This document shows, one piece after another, positions 36,682 through 44,792 of a DNA stretch of 64,000 nt. Source of the DNA: Bradyrhizobium sp. CER78 (GTDB taxonomy: Bacteria > Pseudomonadota > Alphaproteobacteria > Rhizobiales > Xanthobacteraceae). Made by a program: the position numbers and the translations under genes. Within the stretch, counting starts at the first letter, position 1, and every line of letters begins with the position of its first letter. The stretch spans positions 248,001-312,000 of the forward strand of contig NZ_JARVWP010000004.1 of the NCBI RefSeq assembly GCF_029846235.1. Direction: 5' to 3'. The notes beneath the pieces were generated by a model. That model was not told where the DNA came from and did no database searches. It saw only the letters and a list, made by a program, of their open reading frames with translations.

Positions 36682-37587
36682 TCACGCCTCGCGCGCGGTC
36701 TTCAGCGGTCGTGGAAACGCCTGTGCGCAGGCGACACCGAGCAGCGCAAGGCCGCCGCCGATGACGTGGAATGACCTGACCGGCTCGCCCAGCATCACGA
36801 TCGCGGCCGCGGCGGTCAGCACCGGCAGCAGATTTATGAAGATCGCGCAGCGGTTCGGGCCGAGTTGGGCGACACCGCGGATCCAGAGGAACGGCAGCAC
36901 CACCGAGGCCAGCGCGCCGGCATAGACGATGAGCGGCCAGGTTTCGGCATTGACCTGACGCAGCGGCGCCGGCGTCGCGAGGAATGCAGGAAACATCACC
37001 GCCAGCGCGCACAGCGCCTGCATGTAGGTCGACTGCCATCCGGTGATCGGCAGATTCCAGCGCTTCAGCAGCACGCCGTACAGCGCATAGACGATCGCGG
37101 CCAGCAGCATCAAGGTGTCGCCCGCATGCACACCGTTGTGCAGCAGCGACGGCACGTCGCCGCCGCTGACGAGATAGATGAGGCCCGCAAATGACAGCGG
37201 TGCGCCGCAGATCATGCCAAGCGTCGGCTGCTCGCCGAGCAGCGCGGCACTCAGCGCGACGGTCAAGAGCGGCGTCAGCGCGGTGAACACGGCCATGTTG
37301 GTCGCGGTGGTGGTCTCGGCCGCGAGATATGACAGGCTCTGGAACAGGCACATCGCCAGGAAGCCGAGGATCGCGAGCGGCCCGAGATGCGGCCAGATCG
37401 CGAGGCGATTGCGCCATGCGGCGCGCGCCACGAACGGCGACATCAAGAGCACTGCGACCAGCAGGCGATAGAAGGTGATCGCCTGCGGACCGATCGTGTG
37501 CGCCGAGAGACGCGAGACGATGACGTTGCCGGCCCACAGCACGATGGCAACGAAAGGGTAGAGAAGTGCAGCATTCTTCCTGAGCAT
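36682..37587 (-). CDS. EamA/DMT-family exporter
   Basis: 301 residues with ten hydrophobic segments in two EamA repeats; repeat 1 begins LLYPFVAIVLWAGNVIVSR and repeat 2 ends VVLPFLWIRGVAQLGPNRCA followed by LPVLTAAAAIVMLGEPV. It is an inner-membrane exporter of unknown metabolite. The ATG at 37587 starts closest to the first membrane segment. It is divergent from an AraC-type regulator 107 bp away, a frequent pairing in which the regulator controls the exporter. Confidence 0.9.
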   Translation of the reverse strand: MLRKNAALLYPFVAIVLWAGNVIVSRLSAHTIGPQAITFYRLLVAVLLMSPFVARAAWRNRLAIWPHLGPLAILGFLAMCLFQSLSYLAAETTTATNMAVFTALTPLLTVALSAALLGEQPTLGMICGAPLSFAGLIYLVSGGDVPSLLHNGVHAGDTLMLLAAIVYALYGVLLKRWNLPITGWQSTYMQALCALAVMFPAFLATPAPLRQVNAETWPLIVYAGALASVVLPFLWIRGVAQLGPNRCAIFINLLPVLTAAAAIVMLGEPVRSFHVIGGGLALLGVACAQAFPRPLKTAREA

Positions 37588-37694
37588 GATTTGGCAGCGT
37601 GTTGGTGAAGGACCCACCAGCAACTACCTGTCGCGTCAGCGTCCGTCTCACGCTAGAATGACCTCACCTAGCGAGATTGGGACATCCAAGAGAC

Positions 37695-38468
37695 GTGTTG
37701 GACGAGCTGATCACACGGCACCTCGACTATCACGCCACGGCGCGGCCGATGGCGGCGATGGAGATCGACTATCCGAGCGGCGCGTCGACCGGCCTGCATG
37801 CGCATCCGCGCGGCCAGCTGCTGTACGCGATCGAGGGCGTGATGATCGTGCGCTGCGTCGAGGGCACCTGGGTGGTGCCTCCCAATCGCGCGGTGTGGCT
37901 GGTCGCCGGACTTGAGCACGAGGTCCGCATGTGCGGCGCGGTCAAGATCCGAACCGTGTTCGTCGATCCCGCCGCGGCACCCAATCTGCCGCGGACAAGC
38001 TGCGTGTTCACGGTCTCGCCGCTGCTGCGCGAGTTGTTCGTCGCCGCGATGCGCGTGCCGCTGGACTATGCGCCCGGCACCTCAGACGAACGCCTGATGC
38101 GCGTGCTGCTCGACCAGCTGCGCGAAGTCGACGTGCTGCCGCTGCACCTGCCGATGCCGCACGACCAACGGCTCGCACGGATCTGCGCGGCGCTGCTGGC
38201 CCGCCCGGATGACGCCTCGACCGCCGAGCAGTGGGCGCGCCGGCTGAAGCTGACGTCGAAGACGATCCACCGCCTGTTCACCAGGGAAACCGGCATGACG
38301 TTCGGCGAGTGGCGTCAGCAGGCACGCCTGCTGTTCGCGCTCGAACGGCTCGCGCGCGGCGCGCGGGTGGTCGATGTCGCGCTCGATGCCGGCTATGCCA
38401 GCCAGAGCGCCTTCACGGCGATGTTCCGCAAGCATTTTGGCGTGCCGCCCAACGCGTTCTACCGATAG
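37695..38468 (+). CDS. AraC-family transcriptional regulator
   Basis: 257 residues from a GTG at 37695 (a TTG at 37677 is the other option). The N-terminal cupin-like domain has SGASTGLHAHPRGQLLYAIE with the usual H-x-H. The C-terminal double helix-turn-helix runs from about 170 to 255, with STAEQWARRLKLTSKTIHRL and VDVALDAGYASQSAFTAMFR. It probably senses a small molecule and regulates the divergent DMT exporter. Confidence 0.92.
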   Translation: MLDELITRHLDYHATARPMAAMEIDYPSGASTGLHAHPRGQLLYAIEGVMIVRCVEGTWVVPPNRAVWLVAGLEHEVRMCGAVKIRTVFVDPAAAPNLPRTSCVFTVSPLLRELFVAAMRVPLDYAPGTSDERLMRVLLDQLREVDVLPLHLPMPHDQRLARICAALLARPDDASTAEQWARRLKLTSKTIHRLFTRETGMTFGEWRQQARLLFALERLARGARVVDVALDAGYASQSAFTAMFRKHFGVPPNAFYR

Positions 38469-38485
38469 ACGGTCACCGCGGCGGA

Positions 38486-39388
38486 CTAACGCTCCGCAGG
38501 CTGAGACTGCGCCGCCGGCCCCAGGATCCATTCCCTGAACGCTGCGATCTTCGGAAGCCCCTGTCTGTTGTCGGGGCAGACGAGATAATACGCGAACTCC
38601 TCCAGATGCGCGGTCTCGAGCAGCTGGATCAGCTCGCCGTTCGCGATCTCGTTTGCGACCATCGCCGCCGGCAGCAGGCCCGCGCCCTGCCCGGTCAGCA
38701 CAGCCTTCAGCAGCAGGCCGCTGTCGTCGAACGACGGACCGCGCGGCGCGCGAACCTCCGCGATGCCGTTGGCCTGAAACCACAGGCTCCAGCCCTTGCG
38801 ATCGGCGTCATGCACCTGCGGCCAGCCTGCGAGTTCGCCGGGAGATGCCGGCCGCCCGAGACGCGCGACCAGCGACGGCGATGCGACCGCCACCATCTCG
38901 ACCGTGACGACACGGTCGCTGCGCAGCCCCGGATAACGGCCAAGGCCATGGCGCACCGCGACGTCGATTCCGCTGCGCGAGAAATCGACCAGCGTGTTGC
39001 TGGTGACGATCTGCAGATCGATCTCCGGATGCGTGCTCTGAAACGACGCCATGCGCGGCACCAGCCAGGCCGATGCAAAGAACGGCGTGACGCTCACCGT
39101 CAGCGTGCCGACATCGACAGATGCAGCGACGCGGCGCGACGCCTCCGCGATCTGCCGAAACGCATTGCGGATCGACGGCAGATAGTCGCGTCCGGCGTCG
39201 GTGAGATAGATGCCGCGCGGCACCCGCTCGAATAGCTTGACGCCGAGATGGGCCTCCAGCGTCTTGAGCATCTGGCTGACCGCGCCCGGCGTCACGTACA
39301 GCTCCTCGGCCGCGAGCTTCACCGAAAGATGGCGGGCGGCGGATTCGAACGCCTTGAGCGCGTTCAGGGGCGGAAGCCTGCTTTCCAT
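38486..39388 (-). CDS. LysR-family transcriptional regulator (GcvA-like)
   Basis: 300 residues. The N-terminal winged helix reads PPLNALKAFESAARHLSVKL and continues YVTPGAVSQMLKTLEAHLG; the effector domain covers about 95-295. It is divergent from the thioesterase-MFS operon. Two related palindromes lie in the shared 205-bp region, one at its own start and one next to the operon, as expected for an autoregulated LysR activator. Confidence 0.93.
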   Translation of the reverse strand: MESRLPPLNALKAFESAARHLSVKLAAEELYVTPGAVSQMLKTLEAHLGVKLFERVPRGIYLTDAGRDYLPSIRNAFRQIAEASRRVAASVDVGTLTVSVTPFFASAWLVPRMASFQSTHPEIDLQIVTSNTLVDFSRSGIDVAVRHGLGRYPGLRSDRVVTVEMVAVASPSLVARLGRPASPGELAGWPQVHDADRKGWSLWFQANGIAEVRAPRGPSFDDSGLLLKAVLTGQGAGLLPAAMVANEIANGELIQLLETAHLEEFAYYLVCPDNRQGLPKIAAFREWILGPAAQSQPAER

Positions 39389-39390
39389 GA

Positions 39391-39406
39391 TTTAGATTTT
39401 CTAATC
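39391..39406. promoter_or_regulatory. LysR-type operator half, next to the regulator gene
   Basis: TTAGA TTT TCTAA (39392-39404) is a perfect 5-bp inverted repeat that shares the TAGATT-TCTAATC core with the site at 39510-39530. It starts 3 bases upstream of the LysR start codon, a position suited to autorepression. Confidence 0.55.
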
Positions 39407-39509
39407 CTTACTGCGCAGCAAATCTGGTTTGCCAAGCCAGTTATCTGAGCGCTCTATCAGCCTATCTTAATGCTGGTAGCCGCGTCAACGCAGAGAAAGC
39501 CGAACCAAG

Positions 39510-39530
39510 AAGATTAGATTATCTAATCTT
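39510..39530. promoter_or_regulatory. LysR-type operator, 10-bp perfect palindrome
   Basis: AAGATTAGAT (39510-39519) and ATCTAATCTT (39521-39530) are perfect inverted copies with one base between. The site lies 63 bp before the thioesterase start and 110-120 bp from a related palindrome at the LysR gene. Two similar sites in one divergent promoter argue for real binding sites. Confidence 0.65.
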
Positions 39531-39593
39531 TATCTCCAGCGCTGCGGGCGGCTTTCGGCTCCTTGATGAAGCCAGGACTGATGGAACCAAGAC

Positions 39594-40100
39594 ATGATTG
39601 AGGCCACACATAGACTCGCTCTGCACGAGGTCGGTGCGGACGGGCATCCCAGCCAACTCGTCGATCGCATCAACGCATCGCAAGCCGGCAGCCTGCCCGG
39701 CCTGCTCGACTTTCAATGGCTCGAAGCCGGACGCGGCCACGTCAGCGGTCGCTTCGAGATCGCCGCGAAGCACTTCTCGCCGCACGGGCTGTTGCACGGC
39801 GCCAGCATCGTCGCCCTGGCGGACACCGCATGCGGGTTCGGCTGTCTCGCCTCCTTGCCGGACGGCGCCATCGGCTTCGCGACCGGCGAACTGAAGACGA
39901 ATTTCATCGGCGCCGCGCGCGAAGGCGGCGTGAGCTGCGCGGCGCGCCTCGTGCACGCCGGGCGCACCACCCAGGTGTGGGACGCGGAGATCAAGAGCGA
40001 GGTGACGGGCAAGACCATCGCGCTGTTTCGCTGCACGCAGATGCTGCTTTACCCGCCGGCCAAGGCTGGCGGTCGCGCGACACAGGGAGAACGAACATGA
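39594..40100 (+). CDS. PaaI-family thioesterase (hotdog fold)
   Basis: 168 residues. The hotdog motif HFSPHGLLHGASIVALADTA (about 60-80) with its conserved G and acidic residue matches PaaI-type acyl-CoA thioesterases. It hydrolyses an acyl- or aryl-CoA to the free acid; the acyl group is unknown. Its stop overlaps the next start (ATGA), so it is translated with the MFS transporter, which suggests one imports or exports the acid the other handles. It is likely controlled by the divergent LysR protein. Confidence 0.88.
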   Translation: MIEATHRLALHEVGADGHPSQLVDRINASQAGSLPGLLDFQWLEAGRGHVSGRFEIAAKHFSPHGLLHGASIVALADTACGFGCLASLPDGAIGFATGELKTNFIGAAREGGVSCAARLVHAGRTTQVWDAEIKSEVTGKTIALFRCTQMLLYPPAKAGGRATQGERT

Positions 40101-41359
40101 GGGACACCGTCATGCACGCCGGTTATCAGAGAGCAAAGCCGTTCTACGGCTGGGTCGTCGTCGCTGCGGCGTTCATCGTGACCTTCATCGGCTTCGGCAG
40201 CGCCTACACCTTCTCGTCCTTTGTCGAGTCCTTGCAGCGCGAGTTCGGCGCCTCGCGCGGCTCGGTCTCGCTGGTATTCTCCTTTGCGGGCTTCCTGTAT
40301 TTCGGTCTCGGCATCGTCTCCGGCCCGCTTGCCGATCGCTGGGGCGCGCGCAGACTAGCGGCCATTGGAATGGCGCTGGTCGGTCTCGGCATGGTGCTGG
40401 CGGGACAGGCGCAGACCATCCTTCAGGTCTATGCCGCCTACAGCATCGGGATCGGCGCCGGCGTCGGCTGCGCCTATGTCCCGACGCTCGGCGCCGTGCA
40501 GCGCTGGTTCGTGCGGCGGCGTGGTTTTGCGTCGGGCCTCGCGGTCAGCGGAATCGGCGTGGGGACGCTGGTGATGCCGCCGCTCGCGACTTGGCTGATC
40601 ACGAGCCTCGGCTGGCGCGATGCCTACGTGGTGCTTGGCGTCGTTGCTGTCGCCGCCGGGATTGGCGCATCGCTGCTGATCGCCGACGACCCGCGCCGCT
40701 ACGGCACCGGACCGGACGGCGATCCGCTGGAGGCAGTCTCCAGCGCGCCACTCCGCCAGGGCGTCTCGATCCGCGGCGCGGTCAGGACCGCCCGCTTCGC
40801 CGGGCTCTATGCGGCCTGCCTGATCAGCGCATTCGGGGTGTTCGTGCCGTTCGTGCATCTGGTGCCGTTTGCGGTCGATCATCAGGTCGCGCCGACGCTT
40901 GCCGTGTTGCTGCTCGGGATGATCGGTGTCGGCAGCACCGCCGGCCGCTTCTTCCTCGGCGGCATCGCCGACCGCGTCGGCCGCGACGCATTCCTGATCG
41001 CGATGTATCTCGGCATGGCGGTCTCGCTGGCGATCTGGGCGATCGCCGGCAGCTTCTGGTCGCTTGCGGTGTTCGCGCTGCTGTTCGGTGTGTTCTATGG
41101 CGGCTGGGTGGCGATCCTGCCCGCCGTGGTCACCGACCATTTCGGCGGCCGCAATGTCGGCGGCATCATCGGCATCCTCTACACCAGCGTTGCGTTCGGT
41201 ACGCTGCTGGGTCCGAGCGCCGCAGGCTTCGCCTACGACGTCAGCCACAGCTACTTAATTCCGGTGGCAATCAGCGCAGCCGCCAACGTTGTCGCCGCCC
41301 TGATCGCTGTCGCGACGATACGAACGGCTTCGCCGATCGCCTCGGTCGCGCGGCCATGA
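40097..41359 (+). CDS. MFS transporter, OFA/monocarboxylate type
   Basis: 420 residues with 12 hydrophobic segments. FYGWVVVAAAFIVTFIGFGS at the N-terminus, VSGPLADRWGARRLAAIGM in the first loop and GRFFLGGIADRVGRDAFLI in the middle loop fit the oxalate/formate and monocarboxylate group. It probably moves a carboxylic acid across the inner membrane. The ATG overlaps the thioesterase stop, giving a two-gene operon. Confidence 0.9.
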   Translation: MRDTVMHAGYQRAKPFYGWVVVAAAFIVTFIGFGSAYTFSSFVESLQREFGASRGSVSLVFSFAGFLYFGLGIVSGPLADRWGARRLAAIGMALVGLGMVLAGQAQTILQVYAAYSIGIGAGVGCAYVPTLGAVQRWFVRRRGFASGLAVSGIGVGTLVMPPLATWLITSLGWRDAYVVLGVVAVAAGIGASLLIADDPRRYGTGPDGDPLEAVSSAPLRQGVSIRGAVRTARFAGLYAACLISAFGVFVPFVHLVPFAVDHQVAPTLAVLLLGMIGVGSTAGRFFLGGIADRVGRDAFLIAMYLGMAVSLAIWAIAGSFWSLAVFALLFGVFYGGWVAILPAVVTDHFGGRNVGGIIGILYTSVAFGTLLGPSAAGFAYDVSHSYLIPVAISAAANVVAALIAVATIRTASPIASVARP

Positions 41360-41399
41360 CGCCTCATGACGGTCGGTGACGTCAGTGCTACGCTTCGCC

Positions 41400-42104
41400 A
41401 TGACCAATGGCTGGACTTATCGGCGAGCCGACCATGACGACATCGTCGAGCTGGCATCGTGGCGCGGAGCCGGCTCGCTCGGCCTCAGGCCGCATTTCCA
41501 TGACGAAAGCCAGCTCGTGCTGGTGCTGTCGGGGTCGCGTAGCTTTCGCATCGATAGCGAGACCATCACCGTGCCTGCCGGCCATGCCGCGCTGATCCCG
41601 GCGGGGATGATGCATGCGCCGATGCCGACGCCGGACGAGGAGACGGTTTGCCTGAACGCCTACGTTTCGGCGAGCCGCGCCTGCTCGTCGCTCCGGGTCG
41701 TCAGCTTCGGGGCTCGCTGGCAGCGCGTCGGCGAGATCTCGCCCGAGCACATCCTCGAGATCGCGGACGACATCCTGTCGCGCGCGCCGTCTGCTTCGAT
41801 CGGGCGCTCCGGCCGGTCCAAGCTCGGCGCCGCCCTGACGGAGAGCCTCGCGCCGATCGGCGCAGTTGCCGCAGGCTTCGGGCGAAGCCGGGAAGGGTTC
41901 AGCCGCATGGTGAGCCGCGAGCTCGGCGTCGCGCCGCATGCGTTCCGCCTGCTCGCCCGGCTCAACCTTGCGCGGCAGTTGCTGCGCGCCGGCGAGCCGA
42001 TCGCAGCCGTAGCAGTCGACGCGGGCTTCTCCGACCAAAGCCACCTCACCCGGCTGTTCCGCCGCACCTTCGGCACGACGCCGGGCGTCTATTGGCGCGA
42101 CTGA
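41400..42104 (+). CDS. AraC-family transcriptional regulator
   Basis: 234 residues from the ATG at 41400; a GTG at 41376 is in frame. The N-terminal arm-type cupin has GLRPHFHDESQLVLVLSGSR and PAGHAALIPAGMMH. The C-terminal double helix-turn-helix reads FGRSREGFSRMVSRELGVAP and AVAVDAGFSDQSHLTRLFRR. It precedes the TSUP gene by 73 bp on the same strand, a common regulator-exporter arrangement. Confidence 0.92.
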   Translation: MTNGWTYRRADHDDIVELASWRGAGSLGLRPHFHDESQLVLVLSGSRSFRIDSETITVPAGHAALIPAGMMHAPMPTPDEETVCLNAYVSASRACSSLRVVSFGARWQRVGEISPEHILEIADDILSRAPSASIGRSGRSKLGAALTESLAPIGAVAAGFGRSREGFSRMVSRELGVAPHAFRLLARLNLARQLLRAGEPIAAVAVDAGFSDQSHLTRLFRRTFGTTPGVYWRD

Positions 42105-42177
42105 GGCGACGTCACAGACGTTCCAGACGGACCGCGGCTCCGCCCGCTAGCCTGCTCACCCTCGAATCGGGTGACGC

Positions 42178-42957
42178 ATGGATATCCAGACAAGTCTTCT
42201 GCTGCTCGCCGCCGGTATCGCGGGAGGCATCATCAATGCCCTGGCGGGCGGCGCGACGCTGATCACGTTTCCGGCGATGCTCGCGGCAGGCTTGCCCGCC
42301 GTCTCCGCCAACGCGTCGAATGCGGTGGCGATCTCGCCGGGGCATCTGATCGCAGCGCTCGCCGATCGCGGCAAGTTGCCGCCGCCGACGCGGCGTACGA
42401 TCAGCTTCGTCCTGGTCTCGACGCTCGGCGGCGCGATCGGCGCCGGCGTCCTACTGCTACTTCCCGAGCGGCTGTTCGTCCTGCCTGTGCCGGCTCTGAT
42501 CGGCTTCGCGACGCTGTTGTTTGCCTTCGCGCCGCAGATCCAGACACCGCAAGCCAAGACCTGGACCATCGGGCAGCAGAAGACCGCGGCTTTGCCGTCG
42601 ACCGCTGCAAGCGCCGCCGTCCTCGGACTGGCGTGTGTCTATGGAGGGTTCTTCGGCGCCGGTCTTGGCGTCATCCTGACCGCGGTGCTGTCGGTCACCG
42701 AGCCCAACGACATCAGGGCGATCAAGGCGTTGAAGAACCTGCTCGCGACCTGCGTGTCGCTCGCCGCCACACTGATCTTCATCGTGCAGGAAGCGGTGCG
42801 TTGGCCGGAGACCTTGGCGATGCTGCTCGGCGCCATGGCCGGCGGCTATGCGGGAGGTCACCTGATCCGGGTTCTTCCCGCGCCCGTGGTCCGCCAATTC
42901 GTCATTGTGGCCGGAGCGGTGATGACCGTGATCTACGCCGCGCGATACTGGTTCTAG
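42178..42957 (+). CDS. TSUP-family (TauE/SafE) transporter
   Basis: 259 residues with about eight hydrophobic segments. The two internal repeats show the family signature: AAGIAGGIINALAGGATLIT at the N-terminus and VYGGFFGAGLGVILTAVLSV in the second half. TSUP proteins move sulfite, sulfonates or organic acids; the substrate here is not evident. It is probably controlled by the AraC protein just upstream. Confidence 0.92.
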   Translation: MDIQTSLLLLAAGIAGGIINALAGGATLITFPAMLAAGLPAVSANASNAVAISPGHLIAALADRGKLPPPTRRTISFVLVSTLGGAIGAGVLLLLPERLFVLPVPALIGFATLLFAFAPQIQTPQAKTWTIGQQKTAALPSTAASAAVLGLACVYGGFFGAGLGVILTAVLSVTEPNDIRAIKALKNLLATCVSLAATLIFIVQEAVRWPETLAMLLGAMAGGYAGGHLIRVLPAPVVRQFVIVAGAVMTVIYAARYWF

Positions 42958-43007
42958 ATGGAGCGAGGGAGCCGAGGCTCCCGGCTCGATAGCTGTTGGG
43001 CTGGAGG

Positions 43008-43055
43008 TTTTCGAGCGAAGCGGATACCGGTTCGCGCGAAGAAACCGCGCCAAAC
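43008..43055. repeat. Interspersed repeat (GTTTTCGAGCGAAGCGGATA type)
   Basis: The stretch GTTTTCGAGCGAAGCGGATA followed by CCGGTTCGCGCGAAGAAACC and GCGCCAAACGAAA matches, from memory, a repeat unit common between Bradyrhizobium genes. It separates the convergent TSUP and Sel1-like genes. Confidence 0.6.
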
Positions 43056-43060
43056 GAAAC

Positions 43061-43336
43061 CTAATGCGTCGTCATCCAGGCGCGGGCTTCGCGCTGGGCA
43101 GCCGCGATCTCGACGTCGGACATCTGCTCGGCGACTTCGCGGCGGTGCGCGATCGCGTCGGTACGTCCCTTGAGCGCCGCCAGGTTGAACCATTTGTGCG
43201 CCGCGACGAGGTTGACCACGCCCGACCGGCCGCTTGCCCAATACATGCCGCGCTCGAACAGCACATCCTGGATTGCGGTCGCAGCAACCGGGACAGCGCT
43301 TTCCTGATCGATGACCCCCTGAAACATTGTCGTCAT
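43061..43336 (-). CDS. Sel1-repeat-like small protein
   Basis: 91 residues. The middle matches one to two Sel1-type helical repeats: ERGMYWASGRSGVVNLVAAH, KWFNLAALKGRTDAIAHRRE, with the tail VAEQMSDVEIAAAQREARAW. There is no signal peptide. Short Sel1-like proteins of this form recur in Bradyrhizobium. They usually act as protein-binding scaffolds, but no partner is evident. Confidence 0.75.
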   Translation of the reverse strand: MTTMFQGVIDQESAVPVAATAIQDVLFERGMYWASGRSGVVNLVAAHKWFNLAALKGRTDAIAHRREVAEQMSDVEIAAAQREARAWMTTH

Positions 43337-44092
43337 TCCCCTTTTTGTTGTTGGCCGCCCTCCCCCGAGCGCGGCCCCCGTCCACTGTTGAACTACCCTG
43401 TTATTCGCTCGCCGTTTGCCGGCTTGTTGGGATGATCATGGCCCATCAAATTTGAAGAGCGGTTTAAGTATCGCGATGAACGGGATGTAAACCGGCGCCG
43501 CCGGGGGCGCGGCGCGAAATCGCAGAAGTGCCTGTGCCGCAGGCACTTCCTTGCATTCGTGAACGCCGGTTTACCCTGGTATTTCGGACAACGATAACCA
43601 TCGCGGACAATGGCCGCGCCTGCCGGCCGGCCCGCGCCGGCGATCAGTCTCGAAATTGACGGAGGGGTGCGAGGCCCGGCGGACGATCCGCGGACGGCGC
43701 GCGCACAAAAGCAACGCGAGGCCGTCAGGCCCAACGTCGATCCAGAACTGGGATGTTGGAAAGTGGCGCCGGGCGCGGACTGCGCGGGCCGCCGGAACGA
43801 GGGGGTCGGCGAACACGTCAGGACCAGATTTCAACTCGGCATTCTCGCCGGTGAAATTGCGGAACCAAGCGGGTCCCGCACCGAACGAAGAAATCTCTGT
43901 TTCTTCTGCCGGACCGGTTTTGGGAAGGTCACCCTCTCCGAAATTCGATCCAGCCGTTTGACCTGATGTCTCGCCGACACCCTCTTTCGTCAACCAGAGC
44001 CTTGGGGTGGGATGTGCCTCTCAGCAGTCCGTCCGCTGGCTCTCGCGACGTGCCGGCGTCAAGCCGCCGGCAATCCTCTCAAGGCGAGAGGC
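43337..44092. other. 756-bp region without a confident gene
   Basis: Contains open frames on both strands (for example 43571-43993 minus and 43610-43966 plus) that overlap each other, lack ribosome sites and match nothing I know. The clearest structure is the nested inverted repeat at 43487-43574, listed separately. Confidence 0.5.
43487..43574. repeat. Nested inverted repeat, possible structured RNA or palindromic element
   Basis: Outer arms GTAAACCGGCG (43487-43497) and CGCCGGTTTAC (43564-43574) are perfect 11-bp inverted copies. Inside, GAAGTGCCTG (43525-43534) and CAGGCACTTC (43540-43549) form a perfect 10-bp hairpin extended by imperfect pairing (CGAA...TTCG). The 88-bp unit lies in a gene-free stretch about 150 bp upstream of the Sel1-like gene start. 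Confidence 0.65.
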
Positions 44093-44191
44093 TTACTTCT
44101 TCTTGGCGACCTTGCGGGTCTTCTTCGCAGTCTTCTTCACTGCGCTCTTCGCCTTCTTCGCCTTCTTCGCCTTCTTTGCCTTCTTAGCCAT
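44093..44191 (-). CDS. 32-residue Lys/Ala-rich (histone H1-like) basic protein
   Basis: The frame reads MAKKAKKAKKAKKAKSAVKK and ends TRKVAKKK: about half of the residues are Lys or Arg and most others Ala. It starts with AKK repeats like the C-terminal tails of H1-type bacterial proteins. GGAGGG lies 5 bases before the ATG at 44191, strong support for translation of such a short frame. It probably binds DNA or RNA through charge. No other gene is close, so it likely has its own promoter in the gap upstream. Confidence 0.8.
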   Translation of the reverse strand: MAKKAKKAKKAKKAKSAVKKTAKKTRKVAKKK

Positions 44192-44792
44192 GTTGCCCTC
44201 CAGTATGTGAGATGGCTCTTACTTCGCTGCGTGCACTCGGGAATCGATATGCACTACTTCCCGAATACACCAACAGACCGAAAAAAACAGTGTCCCGCTT
44301 AAGGAAGTGTTGACGCAGCGATGGCAGTGCGCACAGCGCGCGCCGCCGATCAAATCGACGATGCATTCGCGCGACGATGCAAGAAGTGCAACGGCTGCCG
44401 ACATCGGCATTTGTCAACGTTGCAGGAAATGCCTTGTATTGTAGCCTTTTCTTGAATTCGCATTAAAGCGATCGACGCGCGATCGTCGTTGCGCTGAGTC
44501 GCGCGCGACGACGAAAAGCGGCGCGTCGCCGACGCCGAGTCGTAGTTTTTGGCAACGAAAAAATTTTCGTGGGAAAGACCGCTTTTGCCTCGTTTGCGGT
44601 CATCCGAGCCGGTTTCGCGAACGAATCGCAGTTCCGGCGATTCGGCGCCGAGAGGCATCGTCATGCCCGTCGAGGGAGGGTGTGAGGCAGGATCACGCCG
44701 CGTTCACGCGCGCGCGACGACGCCAAAGGTGATCGCGCGGGAGCATGATCCGGTTGGATCATGCTCCAAGGACAACATCATTGTCCTGTTCG
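44192..44792. other. 601-bp region without a confident gene
   Basis: Holds the promoter of the small basic protein and the 3' flank of gatB. Frames in it lack ribosome sites. The stretch 44440-44600 has an AT-rich tract (GTAGTTTTTGGCAACGAAAA) next to a CG-rich one. The palindrome at 44740-44767 is listed separately. Confidence 0.45.
44740..44767. repeat. 12-bp perfect inverted repeat, rhizobial GAGCATGATCC type
   Basis: GGAGCATGATCC (44740-44751) and GGATCATGCTCC (44756-44767) are perfect inverted copies around GGTT. This is a short form of the GAGCATGATCCGGAAAAG repeat I know from many Bradyrhizobium intergenic regions. It lies 26 bp after the gatB stop and may protect or end that transcript. 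Confidence 0.75.

Noticed and set aside
42967..42982. GGGAGCC/GGCTCCC palindrome after the TSUP gene as a terminator
   Set aside because: The loop would be only two bases and no T run follows.
43571..43993. 140-codon frame on the minus strand
   Set aside because: It overlaps other frames on both strands, has no ribosome site and resembles no known protein. It could be real but cannot be supported.
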